DNA of 64,000 nucleotides from Chloroflexia bacterium SDU3-3 (GTDB taxonomy: Bacteria; Chloroflexota; Chloroflexia; Chloroflexales; Roseiflexaceae): positions 62,001 through 126,000 of the forward strand of contig WBOU01000006.1 in the NCBI GenBank assembly GCA_009268125.1, written 5' to 3'. Each line of letters begins with the position of its first letter. The first letter of the stretch is position 1. Below are positions 44,559-57,387 of the stretch, in pieces. Below the pieces are notes generated by a model, which did not search any database, had not been told where the DNA came from, and saw only the letters and a program-made list of their open reading frames with translations. Position numbers and translations under genes: made by a program.

Positions 44559-45170
44559 ATGAACAACGAGGTTATTGCTGGTCATCGGGTGCTGCTGTGC
44601 CCGCGCTGTGGTGGTGCGGTGCGCGAGGATCTTGTGGCGGAGCACGAGAAGCGCTGCCCGGACAAGCAGCAGGTGTTCATCCCACGCCCGCCCGCTGTAT
44701 CGCCGCCGAAGCGCCCCCAGTCACCTCCGCAGGTGCAGCAGCCGCCCCAGCGCGGGGCACGGGCGAAGCGGCCACCCCGCAATCCGCTGGAGGGCCGAGA
44801 TGCCTGCCCGCAGTGTGGGATGGTGGTCCCGGCGGTGCATCTGCGCGCTCATGTTGAGCGCTGTCACCATAAGAAAAAGCCTACCGCTGCGCAGCCGGAT
44901 GTGCAGGAGCGCCAGCGCCAGACGCAGGAGGGATATGAGATCAGCAAATGCTGGTCGTGTGGGCGGCGGATCTGCCTCGTTCCCCGTAACGCGACCATGG
45001 TGACTCACGAGGTTGGCCCACATGGGGCGGTTGGTGATGTACACCTCTGCGATGGGATCAATAGCGGCGGTCGTCGTTCATCGCTCATCTATGTGGACCG
45101 GCGCGCAGCGCAAGTGGCTCCGAATACGGACCCGCCCAGCGACACGCCAAAAAAGCGCCGGAAGGGGTAA
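44559..45170 (+). CDS. Zinc-finger protein embedded in the helicase-methylase locus
   Basis: 203 residues. Two C2HC/C2HH-type fingers are visible: LLCPRCGGAVREDLVAEHEK with RCP, and CPQCGMVVPAVHLRAHVERC. A third CxxC pair lies in CWSCGRRICL. A Pro/Gln/Arg-rich linker separates the first two, and the tail is basic (TPKKRRKG). It starts at the ATG at 44559 behind GGGAGGGG and lies between the helicase and methylase genes on the same strand. Nucleic-acid binding is likely. I do not recognise the family; it may be an accessory of the defence system or an independent passenger. Confidence 0.75.
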   Translation: MNNEVIAGHRVLLCPRCGGAVREDLVAEHEKRCPDKQQVFIPRPPAVSPPKRPQSPPQVQQPPQRGARAKRPPRNPLEGRDACPQCGMVVPAVHLRAHVERCHHKKKPTAAQPDVQERQRQTQEGYEISKCWSCGRRICLVPRNATMVTHEVGPHGAVGDVHLCDGINSGGRRSSLIYVDRRAAQVAPNTDPPSDTPKKRRKG

Positions 45171-45235
45171 AGAGGGGCATGCGGCTCTGGTAAAATACCA
45201 GAATGTTTCTGAATACAAAATAGATTGGCTCATCC

Positions 45236-48106
45236 GTGCAAACGTTCAAGAAGCTCATCGAAGTAGCGCTCCCGCTTGAGAAGATAAATGCCGCCAGTGC
45301 CCGCGAGAAGTCCATACGCCACGGCCACCCCAGCACGCTCCACCTGTGGTGGGCGCGGCGACCGCTGGCCGCTGCGCGCGCCGTGATCTTTGCCCAGATG
45401 GTCGATGACCCCTCGGCCCACCCCGAGCTATTCCCCACCGAGGAGGCGCAGGAGGCCGAGCGCCGCCGCCTGTTCGGGCTGATCGAGCAGCTCGTGCTGT
45501 GGGAGAATACGACCAACGAGGATGTGCTCAACCAGGCCCGCGATGAGATCTGGAAGAACTGGCGCATGTCATGCGCGGCCAACCAGGACCACCCGCGTGC
45601 GGCGGAGCTGTTCAACCCCGACAAGTTGCCCGCGTTCCACGACCCCTTTGCCGGTGGAGGATCTTTACCGCTGGAGGCCCAGCGCCTGGGCCTGGAGAGC
45701 TATGCTAGCGACCTGAACCCGGTGGCGGTGTTGATCAATAAGGCCATGATCGAGATCCCGCCGAAGTTTGCCGGGATGCCGCCGGTGAATCCCGAGGCCC
45801 GCGCGGGGCAGATGGATCTGGGCCAGCAGTGGAAGGGCGCACAGGGGTTGGCTGAGGATGTGCGCTACTACGGCAAGTGGATGCGCGATGAGGCCGAGAA
45901 GCGCATTGGCCATCTCTACCCCAAGGCGTTTGTGACGGAGGCAATGGCGAAGGACCGACCTGATCTCAAACCTTATGTGGGGCAGGCGCTGACGGTGATT
46001 GCCTGGATCTGGGCGCGCACGGTGAAAAGCCCAAACCCTGCATTCAGCCATGTTGATGTGCCATTGGCTTCCACCTTTATGCTCTCGACCAAAGCAGGCA
46101 AAGAGGCTTATATAGAGCCGGTTATTGAGGGCGATACCTATCGCTTTACCGTGAAGGTTGGGAAGCCGAAAGATGCGGATACAGCCAAGAATGGTACCAA
46201 GCTCGCCCGAGGAGCAAACTTTCGCTGTTTAATGTCCGAGATGCCGATCACAGGCGACTATATCAAGTCCGAAGGCCAAGCGGGGTGCATGGGCGCGCGG
46301 CTGATGGCCATTGTAGTCGAGGGACCATGTGGGAGGGTCTACCTTTCTCCATTAAAGGAACATGAGGCTATTGCACAGTTGGCACAACCGGAGTGGAAAC
46401 CAGAGGGTGATGTTCCAGCTCGGTTAACGGGAGGAACCTGCGTTCCTTATGGATTATCAACTTGGGATAAACTTTTCACCCCACGGCAGATTGTCGCGCT
46501 GACTACCTTCTCAGATCTTGTACAGGAGGCACGAGAGCATGTGTACTACGATGCGCTGGCCACCGGATGGTGCGACGACAAACAAGGCCTCAATGCAGAC
46601 ACTAGTTGCGCGGTGGCCTATGCTGAGGCGGTAGGGGTGTATTTGGGTTTTTGTCTAGACAAAGCTACACTAACAAATACGACGCAAGCCACTTGGCAAA
46701 AGGAACCAGATAGATTAACACAAGCTTTTGGGCGGCAAGCAATCCCAATGGTATGGGACTATGCTGAGGCGAACCCCCTTTCTGATGCTGGTGGTGGTGT
46801 TGGTATTACCGCAAGTGCTGTGGGAAAGGTTTTGGATCGGCTCCCGATGCACGCAATTATTGGTCGATCTCGACAAAGAAATGCTACGAACGCAAATGAC
46901 ATGGCAGACCGAATCATTTCGACCGATCCACCTTACTATGATAATATCGGATATGCTGACCTTTCTGATTACTTCTATGTTTGGCTACGTCATTCACTCC
47001 GGCCAATTTTCCCCGATTTGTTTGTTACCCTTGCGGTGCCAAAAGCTGATGAGTTGGTTGCTACCTCCTACCGTCACGGTGGTAAGGATAAAGCAGAACA
47101 GTTTTTTCTTGAAGGAATGACTCAGGCAATGAGTCGTTTGGCTGAACAAGCCCACTCTGCCTTTCCAGTTACTATCTACTATGCCTTCAAGCAGTCAGAA
47201 ACCGACAAGACTGATGGCACATCTAGTACTGGCTGGGAAACATTCCTTAACGCTGTTATCCAAACAGGTTTTGCTATAACCGGTACGTGGCCTATCAGAA
47301 CAGAGCAGATAGGTAATCTCAAGAAGAATGTTGCGGCTCTCGCCTCCTCCATCGTGCTCGTCTGTCGCCTCCGCCCACACGATGCGCCCATAGTGACGCG
47401 CCGCGACTTTTTGAGCGCACTCAAGGTCGAGCTACCAAAGGCCCTCCGCCTGCTTCAGGCGGGCAATATCGCCCCAGTGGACCTTGCCCAGGCCGCCATC
47501 GGCCCCGGCATGGCGGTCTTCACACGCTACAGCAAGGTCATTGATGCCAGCGGTGCGCCGCTCAGCGTGCGTGAGGCGCTCAAGCTCATCAATGAGATCC
47601 TAGATGAGGTGCTGGCCGAGCAGGAGGGTGACTTCGACACCGACACCCGCTGGGCTATGGCTTGGTTCGAGCAGTATGGCTTCGACGCAGCCGAGTATGG
47701 CGTGGCCGAGACGCTCTCCAAGGCCAAGAACACCAGCGTGAGCGGCCTCGTCCACGCGGGCCTGTTGGCCGCCAGCGCGGGCAAGGTGCGCCTGTTGCGC
47801 CCGGAGGAACTGCCCGCCGACTGGAACCCCGCCGCCGATGACCGCCTGACCGTCTGGGAGATGGTGCACCACCTCGTGCGGGCGCTGGCGGCGGGCGAGG
47901 GCGCGGCGGCCAGCCTGCTGGCCACGCTTGGGCCACGGGCGGACACCGCCCGCGAGCTGGCCTACCGCCTCTACACCATCTGCGAGCGCAAGAAGCGCGC
48001 GGCGGAGGCGCTGGCCTACAACGGCCTCGTGCAGAGCTGGATGGAGATGGCGCAGCTTGCGGCCACCGCATCGGACGCGACCCCAACGCAGCAGAGCCTG
48101 TTCTAA
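45236..48106 (+). CDS. DUF1156 DNA methyltransferase (Hma-type methylase)
   Basis: 956 residues from GTG 45236; there is no in-frame ATG between the upstream stop (45221) and this codon. The DUF1156 start is [20 protein letters not shown] and [17 protein letters not shown]. The SAM-binding motif is DPFAGGG (136-142), and the amino-methyltransferase motif IV is DPPY (564-567, [14 protein letters not shown]). It probably methylates host DNA so that the helicase and ATPase ignore it. Nucleotides of about 46040-47330 are distinctly AT-richer than both ends of the gene, suggesting that the central part, including motif IV, was exchanged by recombination. Confidence 0.88.
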   Translation: MQTFKKLIEVALPLEKINAASAREKSIRHGHPSTLHLWWARRPLAAARAVIFAQMVDDPSAHPELFPTEEAQEAERRRLFGLIEQLVLWENTTNEDVLNQARDEIWKNWRMSCAANQDHPRAAELFNPDKLPAFHDPFAGGGSLPLEAQRLGLESYASDLNPVAVLINKAMIEIPPKFAGMPPVNPEARAGQMDLGQQWKGAQGLAEDVRYYGKWMRDEAEKRIGHLYPKAFVTEAMAKDRPDLKPYVGQALTVIAWIWARTVKSPNPAFSHVDVPLASTFMLSTKAGKEAYIEPVIEGDTYRFTVKVGKPKDADTAKNGTKLARGANFRCLMSEMPITGDYIKSEGQAGCMGARLMAIVVEGPCGRVYLSPLKEHEAIAQLAQPEWKPEGDVPARLTGGTCVPYGLSTWDKLFTPRQIVALTTFSDLVQEAREHVYYDALATGWCDDKQGLNADTSCAVAYAEAVGVYLGFCLDKATLTNTTQATWQKEPDRLTQAFGRQAIPMVWDYAEANPLSDAGGGVGITASAVGKVLDRLPMHAIIGRSRQRNATNANDMADRIISTDPPYYDNIGYADLSDYFYVWLRHSLRPIFPDLFVTLAVPKADELVATSYRHGGKDKAEQFFLEGMTQAMSRLAEQAHSAFPVTIYYAFKQSETDKTDGTSSTGWETFLNAVIQTGFAITGTWPIRTEQIGNLKKNVAALASSIVLVCRLRPHDAPIVTRRDFLSALKVELPKALRLLQAGNIAPVDLAQAAIGPGMAVFTRYSKVIDASGAPLSVREALKLINEILDEVLAEQEGDFDTDTRWAMAWFEQYGFDAAEYGVAETLSKAKNTSVSGLVHAGLLAASAGKVRLLRPEELPADWNPAADDRLTVWEMVHHLVRALAAGEGAAASLLATLGPRADTARELAYRLYTICERKKRAAEALAYNGLVQSWMEMAQLAATASDATPTQQSLF

Positions 48107-48121
48107 GGGAGAGATACCACC

Positions 48122-51489
<3,368 letters not shown>

Positions 51490-51490
<1 letters not shown>

Positions 51491-51501
51491 GGACAGTAGC
51501 A
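51490..51501 (+). repeat. GGGACAG-motif at the island edge
   Basis: GGGACAGTAGCA directly overlaps the stop of the DUF499 gene. It matches GGGACAGGTAGCA at 57704 and 60084 except for one missing G. Its place at the boundary between the defence locus and the CRISPR island makes it a candidate element end or transposase-binding site. Confidence 0.4.
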
Positions 51502-51693
51502 CTATCTCTCCCAACCTAACCCAGTCTCCAGGATTCGAACCCCCGACACTCCTCTCTTCCCAGTACGCGGGCGCGTGGAGTGCACACGCCCGCGCTGCCT
51601 GGCCACAGGCCCTGGCACGCCTGGTTCTGGCAGAGCCACCAGTTGCTGGTAGCCCTGCCACCCGCCGAGAGGTAGCGGCGGGGAAGACCGCGC

Positions 51694-54600
51694 CTACTCC
51701 TCAGCAGTCGATGCACCCTGGGAGCTCAGCCGCTCAAGGGCGCGGCGGGCCACCGCCAAGGCCGTGTTGTAGCGCGCGTACTGCTGCGCGCCGCACCGCA
51801 GGCACTTGAACTGCGGGATCTTCTCACTCCACACGCTGCCGCAGCTCGTGCAGCGGTAAGCATCCTCGCCATCACTGCGTCGCAGCGTGTTGGGGACATC
51901 GAGCGCGGCGCAGCGAGGGCACTCATAGACCGCTCGGTAGCGCACCTCCCCCTGCTCCATCCGCTGCCCACAGTGCCCGCAGTCGCTCGTTGGCGAGATG
52001 CCCCGCATGCTCGTGGGCGGCAGCATGCCCTCAGATGCGGCGTTGTAGCGCACAATCGACGCGATCTTCTCGCGTGGGAATGCGAAGCGCCCTCTATTTG
52101 CTGCCGCATTGATATCCACCCGATCTCGCTTCCAGCCGGTCTCCTCAAGCGCAATCCACGCGGTGTAGGCATCCGTATGGCTCTGGCGCAAGATCTTCCA
52201 GGCCATCTCATAGGCGAAGTTCTCGCTCGCTTGACCATGGGCGGTCTCCGGCCCCACATGCGCGGGTGGGACCAGCTCGCCCACATCGAGCACCGCCCCG
52301 TGGAGGTCGATCACGGCAAACCAGAGCTGGCCGCCATCCTCATGGACGCCCATGATGGCGTTCGGCTGCTCCGCGCAGGCTGGGGTTGGGATCTCCACCG
52401 GCAGATGCGCAAACCACAGCGCACGGCCAAAGGCATCCACATCGCTTGTGAGGGTCGCCGTTGCGAGCGCAGCCGCTGGCGCGCACCCTGGGAGATGCTG
52501 TCCGGTCTCCGCCGCCGTGCAGCCGCGCTGGCAGATGATCGGGGCGTGCCGCTGGCGCTCACGAACACCGCGCAGGATCTGCGCCTGATAGCCATGGCCA
52601 TACTCCGCCGGGAAGAAGAGCATCTCGGGGACACGATCACGGCTGAAGGCGTGGCCGGGGTAGTTCAGAAACTCCTGCACCACCCCCTCCTCCTGCTGCT
52701 CGGCCTGGCTACCGCGCTGGGCCAGCAGCGCTCGCTCGGGAGCTTCCTCGCCTGCCAGCGCGCACGCCAAGAGCACGCTCTCCTGCGCATCGCCGCCAGC
52801 CTCGGGGCCGCGCCACACCAAGGTAAACGAGGCTGGCGAATACTGGCTGTTCATCGTGCGCTGGAAGCGGATGGGCTGGAGCTGCCGTTCCTGAAGCTCC
52901 GCCGCATGCTGCGCAAACTGCTGCGCCCGCAGGGTCTCCAGGTCATACAACTTCTCTGCCGTGTAGTTGCCGGAGGGGCTTCCACGACGCGGCCAGAACG
53001 TGCGGAGCAGGTCGAGGCTCTGATGATACGCTGTGAGCCGTGGCTCATACTGGTCGACGCTGTCCCGCACCTCAAGCGGCAGCTGCGCCGCCTCATCGGC
53101 GGTCATCATCACCGTGTCGAGGCTGGGGAAATCGGGCGGGGCAGGGGAGAGGAACAGGTCGATAGCCTCGCGAATACGCTCGAACTCCGGGGCAAACGCC
53201 TGTAGCTCGCGCATCTGCTGGCGGAGCTGGAACCTCTGGGATGCGCTCAGTTGGCCCAGCCGCACCGGGTGCGCAGTCGGCTGGCTGCGGAACTGCGTAG
53301 GCCGAACCGCCCTGACGCCGTGCGGCTGATGCTGTTTCTTAACCCAGTATGGGTGCACCGCAGCCTTCGCGGCAATCCGCTGCTGCTCGCTCACACCAGG
53401 GATATCGGGGTACTCCAGCACCTCAAGGTGCTCCAGGATCTCGCTGACCACCTTGGGGGCAAGCATCCATCGCTTGAGCCGCCGCGCGCCGCGCTTCCCG
53501 ACAAAGCGGTCGCCCAGCACACTTTTGCGCTGGTTCCCCCGCATGCGGCGCTGCTGGCGCTGCCGCCGCGTGAGACCCAAGGTCTTGCCGCTGTCCGGCC
53601 CAAATGGGACGGTCGTGGACGCCGCCAGATCATAGGCGTCCATCGAGGCCGACCAGATCTGGTAGATCAAAGGAAGATAGATCAGCCGCTTTCGGTAGAA
53701 AAGATTGACAGACTGAAACGACGGCGCACCATCCAGCTTCGGAGCCTTAAGCGTGATGTGGCGCTCCTGCGCTTTCTGATGGTGATCGATTAACTTCTGC
53801 GCCCAAGCGAGCACCGACTGGCCACATGAGGCAAAGATCGCCTGCCGCAGCGGCCCTGAGAGCGGGTATTTGTGCAGCGAGCAGTGCTCACTATAGCAAC
53901 GCGAGAGGAGCGCCACAAACTGCTCATGGCCATCCCCAAGCTGGCGAATCTCTGCCTCGGTCAGCTCTAGCAGCAAGAGGGTTGCGGTCGATACCATACT
54001 GAACTGTTGCAACAGCGCATGCAGCAGCGCCGCATAGCGGAGGGCACCATCCACGCTCACATAGGCATCGCCAAAGATCTCGCGTTGCTGGTCGAGGGGC
54101 AGGTGCGCATACCAGTATTCGACCTGGCGACGTAGCCACCCCATGCCCTCGCCAGCTCCCGAGGCTTCATCGCTTGCCGCCAGCCGATGGATGACCGTGC
54201 GGATAAACGGTAGCTGTGGGGCGTGCGCCTTCTTATTCCCCTCTTTCGCTAGGCGCTGAAGCTCAGCCAGCAGCGACGGCTGCATATCTGCTACCTGCGG
54301 GTCGCCATAGCGCCTAGCTATAGCGCAGAGCACCGTGATGAGCTGGGCGGAGGACTTCCCAGCACCTCGACGGCGTAGGTCGCTCTCAATCAGCCGCACG
54401 CGCTCCTCGTCCTTCCGCTGCTGCTCGGCCTGCTCGGCCAGGGCCGCCATACGGGCGGCCCGCACCTGCACGGCGTGGGCTTCGGCCATCGCCTTGCGCA
54501 GCAGGATCGCATACCTTATCTGGTCAAGCTGCCGCAGACTATACCGAGGAGTTCCATCGCGGTTTTTCATAGTGGCCACGCGCTCAAGCGTGTTCTTCAG

Positions 54601-55074
54601 ATTGAGATCGCCATGCGCCGCGTCCCAATCATCAAGGTAGGCTCGCACATGCTCCACCGCAGTCCCAGCGTGAGCGGAAGCCTCGGCCAGGGCGCTCATC
54701 AGCGCACGCGGCGCATGTTGTGGGTCAATGGTGCACGCTGATGCGGCGATAAACTGCTCTAGCTCATGGTGCTCCGATGGCGAGAGTGAGCGCCCACCCA
54801 TATCCAGCAGCGACGCAAGGGCGGCGGGTAGCTGCGCGCCCGCCTGGCCGCAGCTCACCTGCGCCAGGTCCTGCTGGAACAAGGTAAGCACTTCTGCGGT
54901 CATCATCGTCACCCGCTGCTGGGCGATACGCAGCATATTCTCCTTGAATCGGGTTGTCCGTAGCTTCAGCGTGATCGTGCGGGTGACCGTGACCGGGTGT
55001 GTCTTCCGCACGACAGCAAACCCGGCCATAATCTGCTCCAGAGACGGCGGCGACCATAGCGTGTTGGCGCTCAT
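51694..55074 (-). CDS. Type V (Cas12/TnpB-like) effector with inactivated RuvC
   Basis: 1126 residues. The N-terminal strand VTVTRTITLKLRTTRFKENM resembles the wedge start of Cas12/TnpB proteins; a long helical recognition part follows. The last 220 residues have the Cas12/TnpB layout. The RuvC-I equivalent is IMGVHEDGG (His911 where Asp is expected), and RuvC-II is WIALEETGW (acidic residue kept, about 977). Then come REKIASIVRYNAASEGMLPP and SPTSDCGHCG, two zinc ribbons (Cys 1032/1035/1052/1055 and 1075/1078/1091/1094), and the RuvC-III equivalent QYARYNTALAVARR, where the Asp residues of the usual DAD-x-N are Tyr and Arg. It should bind guide RNA and DNA but not cut. Cas12k is similarly dead but about half this length. 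AAAGGGGG precedes the ATG at 55074. Confidence 0.72.
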   Translation of the reverse strand: MSANTLWSPPSLEQIMAGFAVVRKTHPVTVTRTITLKLRTTRFKENMLRIAQQRVTMMTAEVLTLFQQDLAQVSCGQAGAQLPAALASLLDMGGRSLSPSEHHELEQFIAASACTIDPQHAPRALMSALAEASAHAGTAVEHVRAYLDDWDAAHGDLNLKNTLERVATMKNRDGTPRYSLRQLDQIRYAILLRKAMAEAHAVQVRAARMAALAEQAEQQRKDEERVRLIESDLRRRGAGKSSAQLITVLCAIARRYGDPQVADMQPSLLAELQRLAKEGNKKAHAPQLPFIRTVIHRLAASDEASGAGEGMGWLRRQVEYWYAHLPLDQQREIFGDAYVSVDGALRYAALLHALLQQFSMVSTATLLLLELTEAEIRQLGDGHEQFVALLSRCYSEHCSLHKYPLSGPLRQAIFASCGQSVLAWAQKLIDHHQKAQERHITLKAPKLDGAPSFQSVNLFYRKRLIYLPLIYQIWSASMDAYDLAASTTVPFGPDSGKTLGLTRRQRQQRRMRGNQRKSVLGDRFVGKRGARRLKRWMLAPKVVSEILEHLEVLEYPDIPGVSEQQRIAAKAAVHPYWVKKQHQPHGVRAVRPTQFRSQPTAHPVRLGQLSASQRFQLRQQMRELQAFAPEFERIREAIDLFLSPAPPDFPSLDTVMMTADEAAQLPLEVRDSVDQYEPRLTAYHQSLDLLRTFWPRRGSPSGNYTAEKLYDLETLRAQQFAQHAAELQERQLQPIRFQRTMNSQYSPASFTLVWRGPEAGGDAQESVLLACALAGEEAPERALLAQRGSQAEQQEEGVVQEFLNYPGHAFSRDRVPEMLFFPAEYGHGYQAQILRGVRERQRHAPIICQRGCTAAETGQHLPGCAPAAALATATLTSDVDAFGRALWFAHLPVEIPTPACAEQPNAIMGVHEDGGQLWFAVIDLHGAVLDVGELVPPAHVGPETAHGQASENFAYEMAWKILRQSHTDAYTAWIALEETGWKRDRVDINAAANRGRFAFPREKIASIVRYNAASEGMLPPTSMRGISPTSDCGHCGQRMEQGEVRYRAVYECPRCAALDVPNTLRRSDGEDAYRCTSCGSVWSEKIPQFKCLRCGAQQYARYNTALAVARRALERLSSQGASTAEE

Positions 55075-55162
55075 GAAATCCCCCTTTAAGGATCAATCAC
55101 TGGCAAAAAGCCATCCGGATCTCGGGCAACTGCGGCATGAAGCCGCATCGCTATCAGCTCTA

Positions 55163-56623
55163 TCAGCCGCTCGGGACAGCGATAGGAGCTTTCAGGAAAA
55201 TGATCGAGTCGGTGCTCAGAATGCCAATATCTTGGCGCGGGCTGACCACCACGCGATCCCAGGCAACCCCAAAGGAATCCGCCTGATGTGGGACAAGCAA
55301 CGTCACCCGCCCCGAAGAGTGGAGAGCCGAAACAATCCCTACCACCCGCTGTTCATTCCGCATGCCCGCGCACAGCATGCCCAGGCGGATCACCTGCGAT
55401 GCCGCAGGCGGGAGCAGCTCGCCTATGCCAACCGCACGCACCACGCGGCGCGACCGCCTGACCTCGACCACGATCGCCTGATTGACCCGCACACGCCGAC
55501 GGATAGTGTGGGGAAAGCGAACCATGCCTGCGCGCAGCTTAGTGGAAAGTGGATAGTGACGGCTGGTGAACACCTGCTTGGCTGGGCGTGCGATGGGCTT
55601 TGCGATCATCAGCCGGGTTGGCCAATGTGGGAGCAGCACGGCCAGCGCGGACGCAAGATCCAGCACCGTCGGCTCCTGGCCCAGCTGTTGAGGCTCGTGA
55701 TAGGCGAGACCAAGCGCAGGGAAGGCCAGGATCAGCAGGCGTGCGGTGGCTCGCGCATAGCTCCCCGCACGATTTGGCACCGCTGGCGCACGGCGAAGCG
55801 GCGTATGCAGCGGCATCCCTGCCTCGGCTGGGGTCATGCCTCCTTTCTGCGCATTACAGGCCGCGCAGGCGAGCACAACATTTGACCAGCTATCCGTGCC
55901 CCCACGGCTCACGGGCAGCATATGCTCAATCTCGATCCGCCCCTGTGTCGTGCCGCAGTAGGCGCACCTGGCCAAACGCGATCCATCTGGCTCCAGCGCG
56001 CCGTAGGTGTCGATGAGCTGCTGGCGGAGGCGAGAGAGGCTTCGTATGTGGTGGGGCTGGTAGGACTCGGTCGGGTGGAGCAGGCACACATGGCTTATCG
56101 GCATCAGCGCCTGGAGTGCACGGATCACGCGCGTGATAGCCTGGGCACGCCACTGCATCGTTGGCGAGACGCCCCGTACCCGCCGGTAGGCGCGATGCGC
56201 AAACAGCGACTGCGCCCACCGCGCCTTGGCCATGCTTGGGCGTCGCAGCTTGAAGGGCCGCCCGTGCTGGCGCATCTTCCGATAGCGGCAGCGACTGCGG
56301 CGGCGCTTGCGGTGGGCGGCGCGGCGGCGGAGCCGAATGGGCAAATCCGTCCGCAGATCGACGACGCAATGCACCAGTGGGATTGGCGCATGGTCGCCAC
56401 GCGCAATGAGATAAAGCTCGGCGGTATTGAGGTGAATAGAGATGCCGAGCAGGATCGGACGGAAAGCTGGCTGCACAATCGCGTGCGTCAGCTGGATAGC
56501 GGAAAAGGCGTGATGGGGAAGCCAGCGCGCTTTTCGCTGCTTGAGCAGGCGGCGCGCATACGCGGCGGAGGTCGGCATGAGCGGTACCCCCCGACAATCT
56601 TGTACAAAAACCGGGCTGGACAT
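55163..56623 (-). CDS. IscB-like protein: active-looking HNH, degenerate RuvC
   Basis: 486 residues, close to the size of full-length IscB. It has the PLMP domain (PLMP 14-17, VFVQDCRGVPLMPTSAAYAR), an arginine-rich bridge helix (RRRAAHRKRRRSRCRYRK, about 99-116) and a complete HNH (CAYC 220-223, IEHMLPVSRGGTDSWSNVV with His234 and Asn248, then CAAC 253-256). The RuvC-I equivalent is LGISIHL, with Ser62 instead of Asp, and RuvC-II (SHVCLLHP) lacks its Glu. The C-terminal part resembles the PAM/TAM-interacting region of IscB. An RNA-guided nickase using HNH only is predicted. It lies 88 bp upstream of the effector gene on the same strand, probably one operon. The ATG at 56623 is chosen because it directly precedes the PLMP domain. 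Confidence 0.75.
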   Translation of the reverse strand: MSSPVFVQDCRGVPLMPTSAAYARRLLKQRKARWLPHHAFSAIQLTHAIVQPAFRPILLGISIHLNTAELYLIARGDHAPIPLVHCVVDLRTDLPIRLRRRAAHRKRRRSRCRYRKMRQHGRPFKLRRPSMAKARWAQSLFAHRAYRRVRGVSPTMQWRAQAITRVIRALQALMPISHVCLLHPTESYQPHHIRSLSRLRQQLIDTYGALEPDGSRLARCAYCGTTQGRIEIEHMLPVSRGGTDSWSNVVLACAACNAQKGGMTPAEAGMPLHTPLRRAPAVPNRAGSYARATARLLILAFPALGLAYHEPQQLGQEPTVLDLASALAVLLPHWPTRLMIAKPIARPAKQVFTSRHYPLSTKLRAGMVRFPHTIRRRVRVNQAIVVEVRRSRRVVRAVGIGELLPPAASQVIRLGMLCAGMRNEQRVVGIVSALHSSGRVTLLVPHQADSFGVAWDRVVVSPRQDIGILSTDSIIFLKAPIAVPSG

Positions 56624-56643
56624 GAACGCCCCCAATGGTGGCA

Positions 56644-56689
56644 AAGATTCATCCAGCCTCGGAAAGAGGCGTGCTCTCCTGAAGGAGGT
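56644..56689 (+). ncRNA. Two-hairpin RNA-like element, copy A
   Basis: Hairpin 1 is GCCTC-GGAAA-GAGGC (56656-56670) and hairpin 2 is CTCC-TGAA-GGAG (56676-56687). The same arrangement recurs at 57425-57470 with different loops but identical stems. It lies just upstream of the IscB-like gene, between it and the divergent HTH gene, where an omegaRNA would be expected. The transcribed strand is not certain; the plus strand is given only for comparison with copy B. Confidence 0.5.
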
Positions 56690-56901
56690 GGGCGCTGGCG
56701 CTACAAGATCGTGCCCGTATTGGCGGAAGAAAGAGGCGTGCTACAATGTGCGGGCAGGGGCAACAGCACGAACCCTCCCACCGTCTGCGCTGGGGAGCCA
56801 AGCCGATGGAAGGGTTCGATGTCGCCCGCCGGAATATAACCAGCATTCATATTATAGTGTACCCATGTTTGGACTGTCAAGCGGCTCCCCACTGTGGGAC
56901 T
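56690..56901. promoter_or_regulatory. Divergent promoter region of HTH gene and nuclease operon
   Basis: About 210 bp between the two-hairpin element and the HTH gene. The AT-rich stretch CATATTATAGTGTACCC (about 56848-56864) supplies a plausible -10 for the plus-strand gene and can serve the opposite direction too. Repression of the effector operon by the HTH protein from here is plausible. Confidence 0.45.
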
Positions 56902-57387
56902 ATGCCGCACCTCTTTGGTAAAAAGCTACGCGAACGACGTATGCAGCATCAGCTGACCCAGGCCCAGCTCGCCCAGCAGCTCGGGCTGGCAACCCAATCA
57001 CATCTCAGCTATCTTGAGTCTGGGAAGAGCGCCCCCTCGATCACGCTGGCCGCACGTGTCGCCAGCGCCCTCGGTGTCACAGTGGACTACCTGCTCCGCG
57101 ATAGCATCCCAATCCACCCGCCCATCCCGCAGTCCACTGCCGCACCTGACGAAGCGGATATCCCACGGCGCTTTGGCGAGCAGCTACGGCACCTGCGCAC
57201 CCAGCAGGGCTGGTCGCAGACGCAGCTCGCCGACCAGCTCCAGCCATTCTCGCAGGCCTATATCAGCCTGCTGGAAAATGGGCAGAAAGCCCCATCGGTA
57301 GAAACCCTGGTGCGCTGCGCAGAAATCTTTGGCGTGACGACGGATATGCTCTTGGCGCTAACAGCATCAGCGCAAGATGGCGCATAG
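56902..57387 (+). CDS. Regulator with two tandem XRE/Cro HTH domains
   Basis: 161 residues from the ATG at 56902. The first HTH spans about 1-65 (KKLRERRMQHQLTQAQLAQQ, SHLSYLESGKSAPSITLAA) and the second about 80-155 (LRHLRTQQGWSQTQLADQLQ, AYISLLENGQKAPSVETLV). Tandem XRE domains in one chain are unusual and suggest that a single chain could bind a dyad. It is divergent from the IscB-like/effector operon and flanked on both sides by the two-hairpin element, so it probably regulates the nuclease operon or the guide RNAs. Confidence 0.85.
   Translation: MPHLFGKKLRERRMQHQLTQAQLAQQLGLATQSHLSYLESGKSAPSITLAARVASALGVTVDYLLRDSIPIHPPIPQSTAAPDEADIPRRFGEQLRHLRTQQGWSQTQLADQLQPFSQAYISLLENGQKAPSVETLVRCAEIFGVTTDMLLALTASAQDGA

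Noticed and set aside
51535-51570. Minus-strand GGGGGTTCGAATCCTGG, resembling the T-arm of a tRNA
   Set aside because: The T-loop TTCGAAT is exact, but only three of five T-stem positions can pair and no acceptor, D or anticodon arms fit around it. It may be an att remnant of a tRNA 3' end at the island edge, but it is not a tRNA gene.
51661-51682. Hairpin CCCGCCG/CGGCGGG as terminator of the effector gene
   Set aside because: The stem is only 7 bp and no U-tract follows on the minus strand, so I do not call it a terminator.
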